Position numbers and translations under genes: made by a program. The notes under the pieces were generated by a model. That model saw only the letters and a list, made by a program, of their open reading frames with translations, was not told the origin of the DNA and did not search any database. From Haloarcula amylolytica JCM 13557 (GTDB lineage Archaea > Halobacteriota > Halobacteria > Halobacteriales > Haloarculaceae), in assembly GCF_000336615.1 (NCBI RefSeq), contig NZ_AOLW01000063.1, forward strand, positions 15,647-48,563: a stretch of DNA of 32,917 nt, given 5' to 3'. Below, piece by piece: positions 17,045 to 25,417 of the stretch. Each line of letters opens with the position of its first letter. The first letter of the stretch is position 1.

Positions 17045-17471
17045 CTGATCTAACGATGTGTAGTAGGTTCTGTGATGTATATCTGCGGTTGTCTTATCAA
17101 ATCTCGGATGGAGAGTCCGGAGAGAAGTTTGGTAAGACCAGATGAGAACACGGCCTTCCCCACGGGAAGTGAAGTTATTGGGCTATGTTGAGTCGCTCTC
17201 CTCACTCAGTAATCCATAGCCGTCGACTACAACAAACCGGAGTCATTGACCGGTGTACTGTAAAGCGCAGAAAAGTGAAGGACAACTTCTAATAGGATGC
17301 CTCCACACATACTAAGTGGAGCGCCGTAGGCACCGGCGTTTGAAGCCCGTCGCACCGCTCCTGCCAGCCCGGTAAGACGCGGTCCGAACGGGGACGCATC
17401 ACATCACAATTGCGTTCTCGGAGAGGTCCCGCGTGGAAACGGGGGTGGAGGCGGGAATCAGTGCCTTTTCA
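17045..17471. other. Intergenic, possible remnant of a transposon end
   Basis: About 430 bp without a gene. Bases 17300-17460 contain GC-rich sequence with short complementary stretches (for example gtttgaagcccgtcgcaccg) that reminds me of the region near haloarchaeal IS200/IS605-type tnpB 3' ends, but no tnpA or tnpB frame remains. The resemblance is weak. Confidence 0.25.
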
Positions 17472-18299
17472 CTACTGCTCAGCAAGCCAGGTAGCAACAT
17501 CGCTACATCCCATCGCCTCGAGCCGTCCTACAACCGGCTGAACGCCATCACTCTCCGGAGGTGGGGCATGCGTCTTCCCAAAAGTCCCGTGGAACCAACA
17601 GCTGACGCGTTCTCGGACGGTACCTGCATACCGCTGTTCGAATGTTGCTCGTCGAACTTCTCCTTCACCACGCGCAGCAGCAGAGTATCCACGCCCCCAT
17701 CGACCTTTTCGAGATTCCTCTGTCGTCTCCAGTATCATCTCAACTGGTCCGGCGACCGAAGCTGAAGAAAGAGCTGTAGGGTCCTCCGCAATAGTATCTG
17801 CGACAACACCAGCAACAAGGTCCGCCAACAAGAGATGTGGATAGTAGAGCTCTGACTGGGCGCAGTTTGTGATCGATGGTGGAACCACGTCGATTGCAAC
17901 GGCCGTCTGATACAGCTGATCTGCTCGGCCCTGATCACCGTCAACGATGGCTATCGTATCGTCGGTTGTCACACTCAATTGGTCAAGGAGGATCGCGGAG
18001 TGGACTGCCTCTGCAAATGGCAGCTTGACATCGTCTTGGTGAACGCAAATACCGACCTCCCCGTTACACCGCAGAAGGAGCTCCTGCACCTTTGCAGGGG
18101 GTAGTGAAAGGTCACGACTTTTCGTCCGGAACGGGCGATAGCCGTCATCGTATATCGTCTGATAGAGGTCATCCAAGAGCGTGGCTTCCTGCGTCCGATT
18201 GAGAAGAACACCGACAGTCACCACGAGATCCTGCCGGTCTGTTGCGTCAAACCCGATAGATTGAGACTGCCTGTCTTCGTCCACAGTGAAATCCTGCAT
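17472..18299 (-). CDS. Unknown protein, possibly DUF3800-like
   Basis: 275 aa from the ATG at 18299; a start at 18371 would add 24 Cys/His/Arg-rich residues that look unlike the rest. The order of elements (VDED near the start, LVVTVGVLL, an AIVDGDQGRAD acidic turn at about 145, then SELYYPHLLLADLVAGVVAD) resembles DUF3800, whose conserved end is a hydrophobic stretch with 'ADL-x-AG'. DUF3800 proteins have an RNase H-like fold and often sit near mobile elements and defence genes. The match is from pattern only. It is transcribed away from the hsd operon. Confidence 0.5.
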   Translation of the reverse strand: MQDFTVDEDRQSQSIGFDATDRQDLVVTVGVLLNRTQEATLLDDLYQTIYDDGYRPFRTKSRDLSLPPAKVQELLLRCNGEVGICVHQDDVKLPFAEAVHSAILLDQLSVTTDDTIAIVDGDQGRADQLYQTAVAIDVVPPSITNCAQSELYYPHLLLADLVAGVVADTIAEDPTALSSASVAGPVEMILETTEESRKGRWGRGYSAAARGEGEVRRATFEQRYAGTVRERVSCWFHGTFGKTHAPPPESDGVQPVVGRLEAMGCSDVATWLAEQ

Positions 18300-18494
18300 T
18301 CGTGCGTAACTCCGTCTCTGAACCGTGGGGTAATGAAACGGGTCGGAACAGTGTCCCCCACACCTCGACACATATGAAGGAGATGAGATCTCTCACTGCG
18401 TCACCGAACTTCTTTTTGGGAGAACCAGTGTCGCCGTGTTGTATGTAGTGAATCGCCGTCGATAACGGGTCCTTTGGGCGAATACTCCGTGGCG

Positions 18495-18502
18495 TTTATC
18501 AT
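18495..18502 (+). promoter_or_regulatory. TATA box of the hsd operon
   Basis: tttatcat lies 24-31 nt before the hsdM ATG, suggesting a leaderless transcript for the whole three-gene operon. Confidence 0.5.
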
Positions 18503-18525
18503 ACCCACTTACCTTCCACTGTACC

Positions 18526-20517
18526 ATGGTCGATAACTTCAACGAGAAGTCGGACTTTATCTGGTCTATTGCAGATCTTCTCAGAGGGGACTACAAGCAG
18601 TCGGAGTATCAGAAGGTCATCTTGCCGCTGACTGTCCTTCGACGGCTTGATTGCGTAACTGAGCGGAACAAGGACGAGGTATTGGAGCGCTACGAACAGC
18701 TTCAGGAACAAGGTATCGAGAACGTCGCTCCGTCGTTGAAGAAGGCTGCCGATGCACAGGTGTACAACACCAGTGAGTACACCTTCGAATCCCTGTGTAA
18801 CGACCCCGACGATATTGCAGAAAACCTCCAGTACTACATCAACCAGTATGACGAGGAGACAAAGGAAATCTTCGAGAAATTCGCTTTCGACCACCAGATC
18901 GACCGACTTGCCGATGCCGATCTTTTGTATAAGGTCGTCCGGCAGTTCGCTGAAATCGACCTCCACCCCGAGGAGGTCCCAAACGAGGAGATGGGCTACA
19001 TCTATGAGGAACTCATCCGGAAGTTCAACGAGCTGAGCAACGAGACGGCTGGCGAGCACTTCACGCCGCGGGAAGTCATCGAACTGATGGTCAATCTCGT
19101 CTTCCAGGAAGACGACGCGGCCCTGACCGAGCAGGATGCCATCCGCACCGTGTACGACCCGGCTTGTGGGACCGGTGGAATGCTTAGTGTCGCCGAGGAG
19201 TACGTCCGCCAGCTCAATACCGACGCGAACCTCCACGTCTTTGGGCAGGAGCTGAACCCCGAGTCCTATGCCGTCTGTAACTCGGATATGCTCATCAAGG
19301 GCCAAGAGCCCGAGAACATCATCTACGGAAATTCCTTCACCCAAGACGGCTTCCCGAGCCGGACCTTCGACTATATGCTCTCCAATCCGCCGTTCGGGGT
19401 TTCCTGGAAGAAGGTCAAAGACGAGATTGAGCGCGAACACGAGGAGGAAGGGTTCGCCGGCCGCTTCGGGGCGGGGACGCCCCGAACCAACGACGGCGCG
19501 TTCCTCTTCCTCCAACACATGATCAGCAAGATGAAGCGGCCCGAGGAGGGCGGCTCCCGTATTGCCATCGTGTTCAATGGCTCGCCGCTGTTCAACGGCG
19601 GCCCCAACAGCGGGGAATCAGCCATCCGACGCTGGATCCTGGAAAACGACTGGCTGGAGGCCATCGTCGGCCTGCCGGAGAACCTCTTCTACAACACGGG
19701 CATCCGGACCTACATCTGGGTGCTCTCGAACGACAAGCCCGAGAAGCGCAAGGATGTCGTCCAGCTCATCGACGCCCAAGACCTGTACGCTGAGATGGAT
19801 GAGAGTCTGGGCGAGAAGCGCCACAAACTCACCCAAGACCACATCGACGAGATCTCTCGTATCTTCGGCGATTTGGAGGCTAACGGGCGCTCGAAGGTTG
19901 TTCCAACAGAGGAGTTCGGCTACCGTCGCATCGTCATCGATCGGCCGCTACGGATGAGCTTCCAGGCAACCGAGGAGCGTATCGAGAGCCTCGACGACGA
20001 GCGGGCGTTCACGAACCGGGACGAAGAAGTGCAGGAAGCGGTGAAGGAGGCGCTCTACGAGCTGGATTCAGAGACACAGTGGATGGACCGCGACGAGTTC
20101 ATGCAGGAAGTCAAAAACTGCTTCGAGCGGAATAACGTCGACGTCCGCAACAGCGTTCACAACGCGATAGAGCGCGCGCTCGGCGAGCAGAACGACGACG
20201 CCGAAATCGTCACTGATAGCAAGGGGAATCCGGAGCACGACACCGACCTTCGGGACCGCGAACGGGTGCCATTGGGGACGGAGCCGCGGGAGTACTTCGA
20301 AGAGGAGGTCCAACCCCACGTTGAGAACGCTTGGATCAACGAGAGCAGTAAGTACCAAGACGATCAGGATGGCGAATTGGGGGTTGTTGGCTACGAGATC
20401 AACTTCGACCGCTACTTCTACGAGTATGAACCACCACGGCCGCTAGAGGAAATCGACGCCGAAATTCGTGAGCTGGAAGATGAAATCGTCGAACTGCTGA
20501 GTGAGGTGACGGAGTAA
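18526..20517 (+). CDS. hsdM: Type I restriction-modification methyltransferase subunit
   Basis: 663 aa. The N-terminal helical domain (1-165) starts with FIWSIADLLRGDYKQSEYQK, typical of HsdM. The SAM-binding motif DPACGTGG is at 211-218 and the catalytic NPPF at 287-290, both intact. The C-terminal extension after about 480 ends in a coiled coil (EEIDAEIRELEDEIVELLSE), the usual docking site for HsdS. It transfers a methyl group to adenine N6 within the sequence chosen by HsdS and works as HsdM2S (methylase) or with HsdR2 (restriction). Its stop overlaps the hsdS start by one base. Confidence 0.95.
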   Translation: MVDNFNEKSDFIWSIADLLRGDYKQSEYQKVILPLTVLRRLDCVTERNKDEVLERYEQLQEQGIENVAPSLKKAADAQVYNTSEYTFESLCNDPDDIAENLQYYINQYDEETKEIFEKFAFDHQIDRLADADLLYKVVRQFAEIDLHPEEVPNEEMGYIYEELIRKFNELSNETAGEHFTPREVIELMVNLVFQEDDAALTEQDAIRTVYDPACGTGGMLSVAEEYVRQLNTDANLHVFGQELNPESYAVCNSDMLIKGQEPENIIYGNSFTQDGFPSRTFDYMLSNPPFGVSWKKVKDEIEREHEEEGFAGRFGAGTPRTNDGAFLFLQHMISKMKRPEEGGSRIAIVFNGSPLFNGGPNSGESAIRRWILENDWLEAIVGLPENLFYNTGIRTYIWVLSNDKPEKRKDVVQLIDAQDLYAEMDESLGEKRHKLTQDHIDEISRIFGDLEANGRSKVVPTEEFGYRRIVIDRPLRMSFQATEERIESLDDERAFTNRDEEVQEAVKEALYELDSETQWMDRDEFMQEVKNCFERNNVDVRNSVHNAIERALGEQNDDAEIVTDSKGNPEHDTDLRDRERVPLGTEPREYFEEEVQPHVENAWINESSKYQDDQDGELGVVGYEINFDRYFYEYEPPRPLEEIDAEIRELEDEIVELLSEVTE

Positions 20518-21872
20518 TGGGGGGACAGGCGAATATCAGTGAGTTCACGGATGATACGGAGAATCCCGAGGAACAAGGGACTGTCCGCCTGAAGCATCTG
20601 GCTCGAATCAACCCGACCAAATCGGAACTTTCAGATCATGACTCGGAGACCGACGTAAGCTTCGTCCCGCTAGAGGACTTCGGTACGGACGGCGAAATCA
20701 AAGATACCGAGACGCGCCCCCTGGAGGAAGTGTACGACGGATATACCTACTTTCGGGAAGGAGATATCGCAATCGCGAAAATCACTCCTTCTTTTGAGAA
20801 CGGGAAGGGTGCTATCTGCCGGGGGCTGGAGAACGGAATTGGGTTCGGCACTACTGAGTTGCACGTTCTACGGCCGCGTGAAGGAGTCAGTACGGGGTTT
20901 CTCTGGTATATCCTCCGCTCGAAGCCATTTATGGACGAAGCGGAGACGGCAATGCGCGGTGTTGCGGGACAGCAACGCGTTCCAACAGAATTTGTAGAGA
21001 ACTACACTATACAATACCCTGGACATAGTGAAGGACACCGGATACAAACATATCTATCTGAGAAGGAGGGGAGGATAGATTCTGCCATCCAATCATTGCG
21101 TAGCCTTCTAGAACGGATAGACGAGTATTCGTCAGCCACAATCACTGACTTTATTCAAAATGGATATTCAGCCCACAAAGAGCCTGTTTCAGGGCTTGAG
21201 GAGTGGCTACAGTGTGTTCCCCAAAGTTGGGATATTGTCAAGCTGAAATATCTGGCAGATGTTCAGACAGGGGTAACAAAGGGTGGTTACCGACAAGAAA
21301 AAGAGACTGTCTCGGTTCCATATCTTCGAGTAGCGAATGTACAAGATGGACATCTAGACTTATCAAATGTTAAAAATATAGAACTGCCACCATCTGAGGT
21401 TGATAACTATCTATTAGAGCCAGGAGATATTTTAATGAATGAAGGCGGGGACTTCGATAAGCTTGGCCGTGGTACGGTGTGGAATGGTGAGATCAATCCA
21501 TGTATACATCAGAACCACGTTTTTGCTGTCCGACCGAAAGATCAGGAGCATTCAGAATGGATATCAAAGCTGACTGAATCCAAACCATATAAGCACTATT
21601 TCAAGGTCAACTCAAAACAATCCACGAATTTAGCATCTATCTCTGCTACCGATATTAAAGAACTTCCAATCATCCTTCCCCCAGAAGATGAAAGAGTTGA
21701 TATATTGAATCGGTTAAATAGCAAGGAATCCGTTTTGTCGAGTATAAGTGATAATGCAGAATCTATGATTGATTCTCTGGAAAAAAAGCGCCAAGCACTC
21801 ATCACCGCTGCGGTCACGGGCCAGATTGATGTGTCCGACGTGAAGAATGAAGCTAAGGCTAGTCACAAATGA
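20517..21872 (+). CDS. hsdS: Type I restriction-modification specificity subunit
   Basis: 451 aa with two target-recognition domains (about 20-175 and 230-400), each followed by a conserved helical spacer (KEGRIDSAIQSLRSLLERID at about 180-200, and the C-terminal KKRQALITAAVTGQIDVSDV). Each domain reads half of a bipartite DNA target. Starts 1 nt inside hsdM and ends 4 nt inside hsdR (ATGA). From about base 21000 to 21790 the sequence becomes clearly more AT-rich than hsdM, hsdR and the first part of hsdS, suggesting replacement of the second domain by recombination. The target sequence cannot be read from the protein. Confidence 0.93.
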   Translation: MGGQANISEFTDDTENPEEQGTVRLKHLARINPTKSELSDHDSETDVSFVPLEDFGTDGEIKDTETRPLEEVYDGYTYFREGDIAIAKITPSFENGKGAICRGLENGIGFGTTELHVLRPREGVSTGFLWYILRSKPFMDEAETAMRGVAGQQRVPTEFVENYTIQYPGHSEGHRIQTYLSEKEGRIDSAIQSLRSLLERIDEYSSATITDFIQNGYSAHKEPVSGLEEWLQCVPQSWDIVKLKYLADVQTGVTKGGYRQEKETVSVPYLRVANVQDGHLDLSNVKNIELPPSEVDNYLLEPGDILMNEGGDFDKLGRGTVWNGEINPCIHQNHVFAVRPKDQEHSEWISKLTESKPYKHYFKVNSKQSTNLASISATDIKELPIILPPEDERVDILNRLNSKESVLSSISDNAESMIDSLEKKRQALITAAVTGQIDVSDVKNEAKASHK

Positions 21873-24826
21873 GTAAACAGTACGACGAGGCGGCCTTCGA
21901 GGACGAGATTGCCGCCGCCCTGCTGAAACGTGGCTACACACGTGTCCCCAGCGACGACTTCGACGCCGAACGGGGCATCTTCCCTGATCAGGTCATCTCG
22001 TTCGTCCAAGAAACCCAACCGGAGGCCTGGGAACAACTAGAGACTGCTCACAAAGGCAGCGCTCGTGAGCGCTTTCTCCAGGAACTGACCAGCGCACTCG
22101 AACGACAAGGTACACTCGAACTCCTGCGTCATGGCCTTCGCACCACCGGCACCAAAATCGAGCTCGCGACGTTCCAACCCAACACGGGAATCAATCCCGA
22201 ACTGCAGGCTCGCTACGAAGCGAATTGCCTCGGCGTCACCCAACAACTCCACTACTCAGCGACGAATTCGAAACTGAGTGTAGACCTCGCACTGAGCGTC
22301 AACGGGATCCCCGTCGCGACGGCCGAACTCAAGAATACCTTTACCGACCAGGCAAACAGGGACGCCCGAGAGCAGTACCGCCAAGACCGTGATCCGAGCG
22401 AACCCGTCCTCCGGTTCAAACGCGGTGCGTTGGTCCATTTCGCTATCGACCAGCACGAGATCCACTATACGACCGAACTTGCCGGCGAGGACACTCACTT
22501 CCTCCCGTTCAACAAAGGCCACGAGAAGGGCGGTGGCAACCCCCCACGAGAGAACGACCACCGCACTGCGTATCTCTGGAAAGACGTCTGGGAGAAAGAT
22601 AGCTGGATGGAGATCATCCAACGGTTCATTCACATCGACACCGAGGAGATCAAGAAAGACGGTATCACCGTCGAAGAAGACGAGACGATCATCTTCCCGC
22701 GCTATCACCAGTTAGAGTGTGTCCGCCAGCTGGTCGCCAGCGCGAAAGAGGAGGGACCTGGCGAGGACTACCTCATCCAGCATTCCACCGGGAGCGGGAA
22801 GAGCAAGTCTATCGCGTGGCTGGTCCACCGGCTCGTTTCGCTGCACGACAACCAAGATAACGCGGTATTCGACGGCGTCGTCGTCGTCACCGACCGGACC
22901 GTCCTCGACGAACAGCTCCGAAACACCATCTACGAACTCGACCACAAGACTGGCGTCGTGCACCCGATCAAAGGCGAGAACCGCTCGAAATCTGAAGAGC
23001 TCGCAGAGGCCTTGGAAGCGGGCAAGCCAGTAATCATCACGACGCTCCAGACGTTCCCGTACGTTATTGAGCACGCACAGTCACTTCCGGAGCGGGATTA
23101 CGCCGTTGTCGTCGACGAAGCCCACAGCAGCCAGAGTGGCGAGATGTCCGCCGAGATGAAGGGCATTCTCTCGGGTGTCGACGAGGAGGACATCGAGGAT
23201 TGGGAGGATGCTATGGCAGAAAATGCTAAGGCTCGGAACAAACAGCCCAACCTCAGCTTTTTCGCGTTTACTGCGACGCCGAAGGCCAAGACCTTGCAGG
23301 CCTTTGGTGAACCCGATGGAGACGGTGGGCACGAACCGTTCCATCTCTACTCGATGCAGCAAGCGATTGATGAGGGATTCATCATCGACGTCCTCCAGAA
23401 CTACACGACGTACGAAACGTTCTACAACGTCGCGAAGGTCGTCGAGGAGGACCCACAGGTGCCCGAGCAGAAGGCGGTGAACGCGATATCGCGGTTCCTG
23501 AAACTCCATCCCCACAACGTCTCTCAGAAGGTCGAGATCATCGTCGAACACTTCCGGAACCACACGCAGCACAAGATCGGTGGGAAGGCCAAGGCGATGA
23601 TCGTGACGTCCTCTCGGGCTCACGCAGTCCGGTACAAGAAGTCGATTGACGAATATATCGAGGAGAACGGGTACGACCTCAACGCGCTCGTCGCGTTCAG
23701 CGGGACGGTCGAGGACGATGGGAGTAGCTACACTGAAAAGGAGATGAATGGCGGCATCAAAGAGTCGGAACTTCCCAACGTCTTCGACACTCCGGAGTAC
23801 CAGGTCCTCGTCGTCGCCGATAAGTACCAGACGGGTTTCGATCAACCGCTCCTCCACACGATGTACGTCGACAAGAAGCTCTCCGGGATCCAAGCGGTCC
23901 AGACACTTTCCCGGTTGAACCGACAGCATCCCGGGAAAGAGGATACGTTTGTGCTGGACTTCGAGAACGAGCAGGAAGAAATCAAAGAAGCGTTTGAACC
24001 GTTCTACGGCAAGACAACCGTTACGGAGGAGATGGATCCACAGCATCTCCAACAGTTAGCCTCAGAACTTGATGCGTTTCGCATCTACGAGCAAGAGGAA
24101 GTCGACCGCTTCGCGAAAGTGTTCTTTGACCCGTCCAACACAGGGACGGAAGGTGCCCATGGCAAGCTCAGCAGTATCGTCCAGCCGGCTCGGGACCGCT
24201 TCGTCGCTAAAGAGGAAGAAATCCAGGAAGACTTCCGTTCAACGCTCCGGTCATTTCTGCGGCTATATAAGTTCCAGTCGCAGATCGTCAGCTACGCGGA
24301 TACCCACCTCGAGAAGCTCTACACTTTTGGACGGTTCCTGTACAAGGAACTCCCGAGACAATCGCACGACCCCACCGTGGAATTCGACGACGAACTCGCC
24401 CTACAGTACTATCGTCTTGAGAAGTCCGAGGAAGGTTCCATCGGCCTCAGCGCAGACGATGGTGAGGTTAAAGGCCCGACAGAGACTGGAACGGGCGGTT
24501 CAGAAGCCGATGATGAAGTCGAGCTGTCGACTATCGTCGAGAAAATCAACGAGAAGCTTGGGACTGACTTCACGGAAGCCGACCAACTGTTCCTCGAGCA
24601 GCTCAAGGAAGACGCCCTAGAAGACGATCACCTCCGGCGTTCTGCGCGCGCAAATAGTCGCGAAAACTTCGCACTTGAATTCGATGATGCGCTAACCAGC
24701 ATGTTCATCGATCGAATGGACCAGAACCAGGAGCTATTCGCAGAGTTCATGGACAACGACGAGGTTCAGGAAGCGATTACAAAACATCTCCGTCAACAGG
24801 TGTACCAAGAGAGCCAATCTGGATAA
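21869..24826 (+). CDS. hsdR: Type I restriction endonuclease subunit
   Basis: 985 aa. N-terminal PD-(D/E)xK nuclease: D139 in VDLALSVNG and E153-x-K155 in ATAELKN. SF2 translocase motifs: Walker A STGSGKS (306-312), DEAH (416-419), FAFTATP (about 464-470), and motif VI-like QAVQTLSRLNRQHPG (about 677-691). An acidic linker (TETGTGGSEADDEVEL, about 872-887) precedes the C-terminal helical domain that binds HsdM/HsdS. It translocates unmodified DNA and cuts at a distance. All motifs look intact, so the system should be active. Start overlaps the end of hsdS. Confidence 0.95.
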   Translation: MSKQYDEAAFEDEIAAALLKRGYTRVPSDDFDAERGIFPDQVISFVQETQPEAWEQLETAHKGSARERFLQELTSALERQGTLELLRHGLRTTGTKIELATFQPNTGINPELQARYEANCLGVTQQLHYSATNSKLSVDLALSVNGIPVATAELKNTFTDQANRDAREQYRQDRDPSEPVLRFKRGALVHFAIDQHEIHYTTELAGEDTHFLPFNKGHEKGGGNPPRENDHRTAYLWKDVWEKDSWMEIIQRFIHIDTEEIKKDGITVEEDETIIFPRYHQLECVRQLVASAKEEGPGEDYLIQHSTGSGKSKSIAWLVHRLVSLHDNQDNAVFDGVVVVTDRTVLDEQLRNTIYELDHKTGVVHPIKGENRSKSEELAEALEAGKPVIITTLQTFPYVIEHAQSLPERDYAVVVDEAHSSQSGEMSAEMKGILSGVDEEDIEDWEDAMAENAKARNKQPNLSFFAFTATPKAKTLQAFGEPDGDGGHEPFHLYSMQQAIDEGFIIDVLQNYTTYETFYNVAKVVEEDPQVPEQKAVNAISRFLKLHPHNVSQKVEIIVEHFRNHTQHKIGGKAKAMIVTSSRAHAVRYKKSIDEYIEENGYDLNALVAFSGTVEDDGSSYTEKEMNGGIKESELPNVFDTPEYQVLVVADKYQTGFDQPLLHTMYVDKKLSGIQAVQTLSRLNRQHPGKEDTFVLDFENEQEEIKEAFEPFYGKTTVTEEMDPQHLQQLASELDAFRIYEQEEVDRFAKVFFDPSNTGTEGAHGKLSSIVQPARDRFVAKEEEIQEDFRSTLRSFLRLYKFQSQIVSYADTHLEKLYTFGRFLYKELPRQSHDPTVEFDDELALQYYRLEKSEEGSIGLSADDGEVKGPTETGTGGSEADDEVELSTIVEKINEKLGTDFTEADQLFLEQLKEDALEDDHLRRSARANSRENFALEFDDALTSMFIDRMDQNQELFAEFMDNDEVQEAITKHLRQQVYQESQSG

Positions 24827-25006
24827 GTCTCGGAAAATACGGACAGTACTAGGATAACTGACAGGATCCAGCCAATAAGAACCAACAGTCAGAAATGTCG
24901 GTCAATCGCCATTCTATATTTTGGTCCAGCTGGTGCCTTTCCAGTTCTCGGTTAAGGGGGAGGAAGGTGTTGAAAGGGGGGAGGGAGACCCCAGTGTGAG
25001 GAAAGG

Positions 25007-25016
25007 GAATTAAAAT
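25007..25016 (+). promoter_or_regulatory. TATA-like element for the 120-aa membrane protein
   Basis: gaattaaaat sits 21-30 nt before the ATG at 25037; a GGAAGGA stretch also lies 6 nt before that ATG. Confidence 0.4.
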
Positions 25017-25036
25017 CTGGTTTGGAAGGAAAGACA

Positions 25037-25399
25037 ATGGCACCGCCTACGGGTTCCGATGGGTTGGCAAGAGCCGTTGAATTTGTACTACCTTCAGTGG
25101 GAGTTGTAACAGTTGTTTCACTGACTAAGGAGGTCTATGGAGGACTAGCGGCAGGACTCATTTATCTGGTACTCACTGGCGCTATTCTCGGAGGGATCTA
25201 CTTTTCTGCAAAGTATTGGAACACCATCTACGCTGCCGGGTTTGTGGTTTCTGCTGTAGTTCTGTGGGTGATGGTTCCAGGAGTGATCGGTGAGATAGTG
25301 CATCCTGTCTTTGGCGTTCTGGGCCAGCTCCTCACTCTTGGATTTCTGGTTCTGATGGTTATATTATTGGCCAGAAAAATTGGGCTTGATGATCTCTAA
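25037..25399 (+). CDS. Small membrane protein, unknown
   Basis: 120 aa from the ATG at 25037; the upstream TTG at 25022 would add five residues and lies in the Shine-Dalgarno-like stretch. Three to four hydrophobic helices cover most of the protein: ARAVEFVLPSVGVVTVVSL, GLAAGLIYLVLTGAILGGIY, NTIYAAGFVVSAVVLWVMVP, and LLTLGFLVLMVILLARKIG. Its stop is 18 nt from the stop of the methyltransferase-like gene on the other strand (convergent). Function unknown. Confidence 0.6.
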   Translation: MAPPTGSDGLARAVEFVLPSVGVVTVVSLTKEVYGGLAAGLIYLVLTGAILGGIYFSAKYWNTIYAAGFVVSAVVLWVMVPGVIGEIVHPVFGVLGQLLTLGFLVLMVILLARKIGLDDL

Positions 25400-25417
25400 A
25401 ACAACTGTGAACGCTGT

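Noticed and set aside
17300-17460. tRNA-like or transposon-associated RNA
   Set aside because: Short complementary stretches exist, but I could not draw a cloverleaf, and no tnpB frame is present, so I list it only as a weak intergenic remnant.
18499-19518. 339-codon open frame on the minus strand
   Set aside because: It lies antisense to hsdM, which has intact motifs. GC-rich haloarchaeal genes produce long open antisense frames, and this one is rich in Val/Leu/Asp as expected for a shadow.
23081-24052. 323-codon open frame on the minus strand
   Set aside because: Antisense to the well-supported hsdR and without family motifs.
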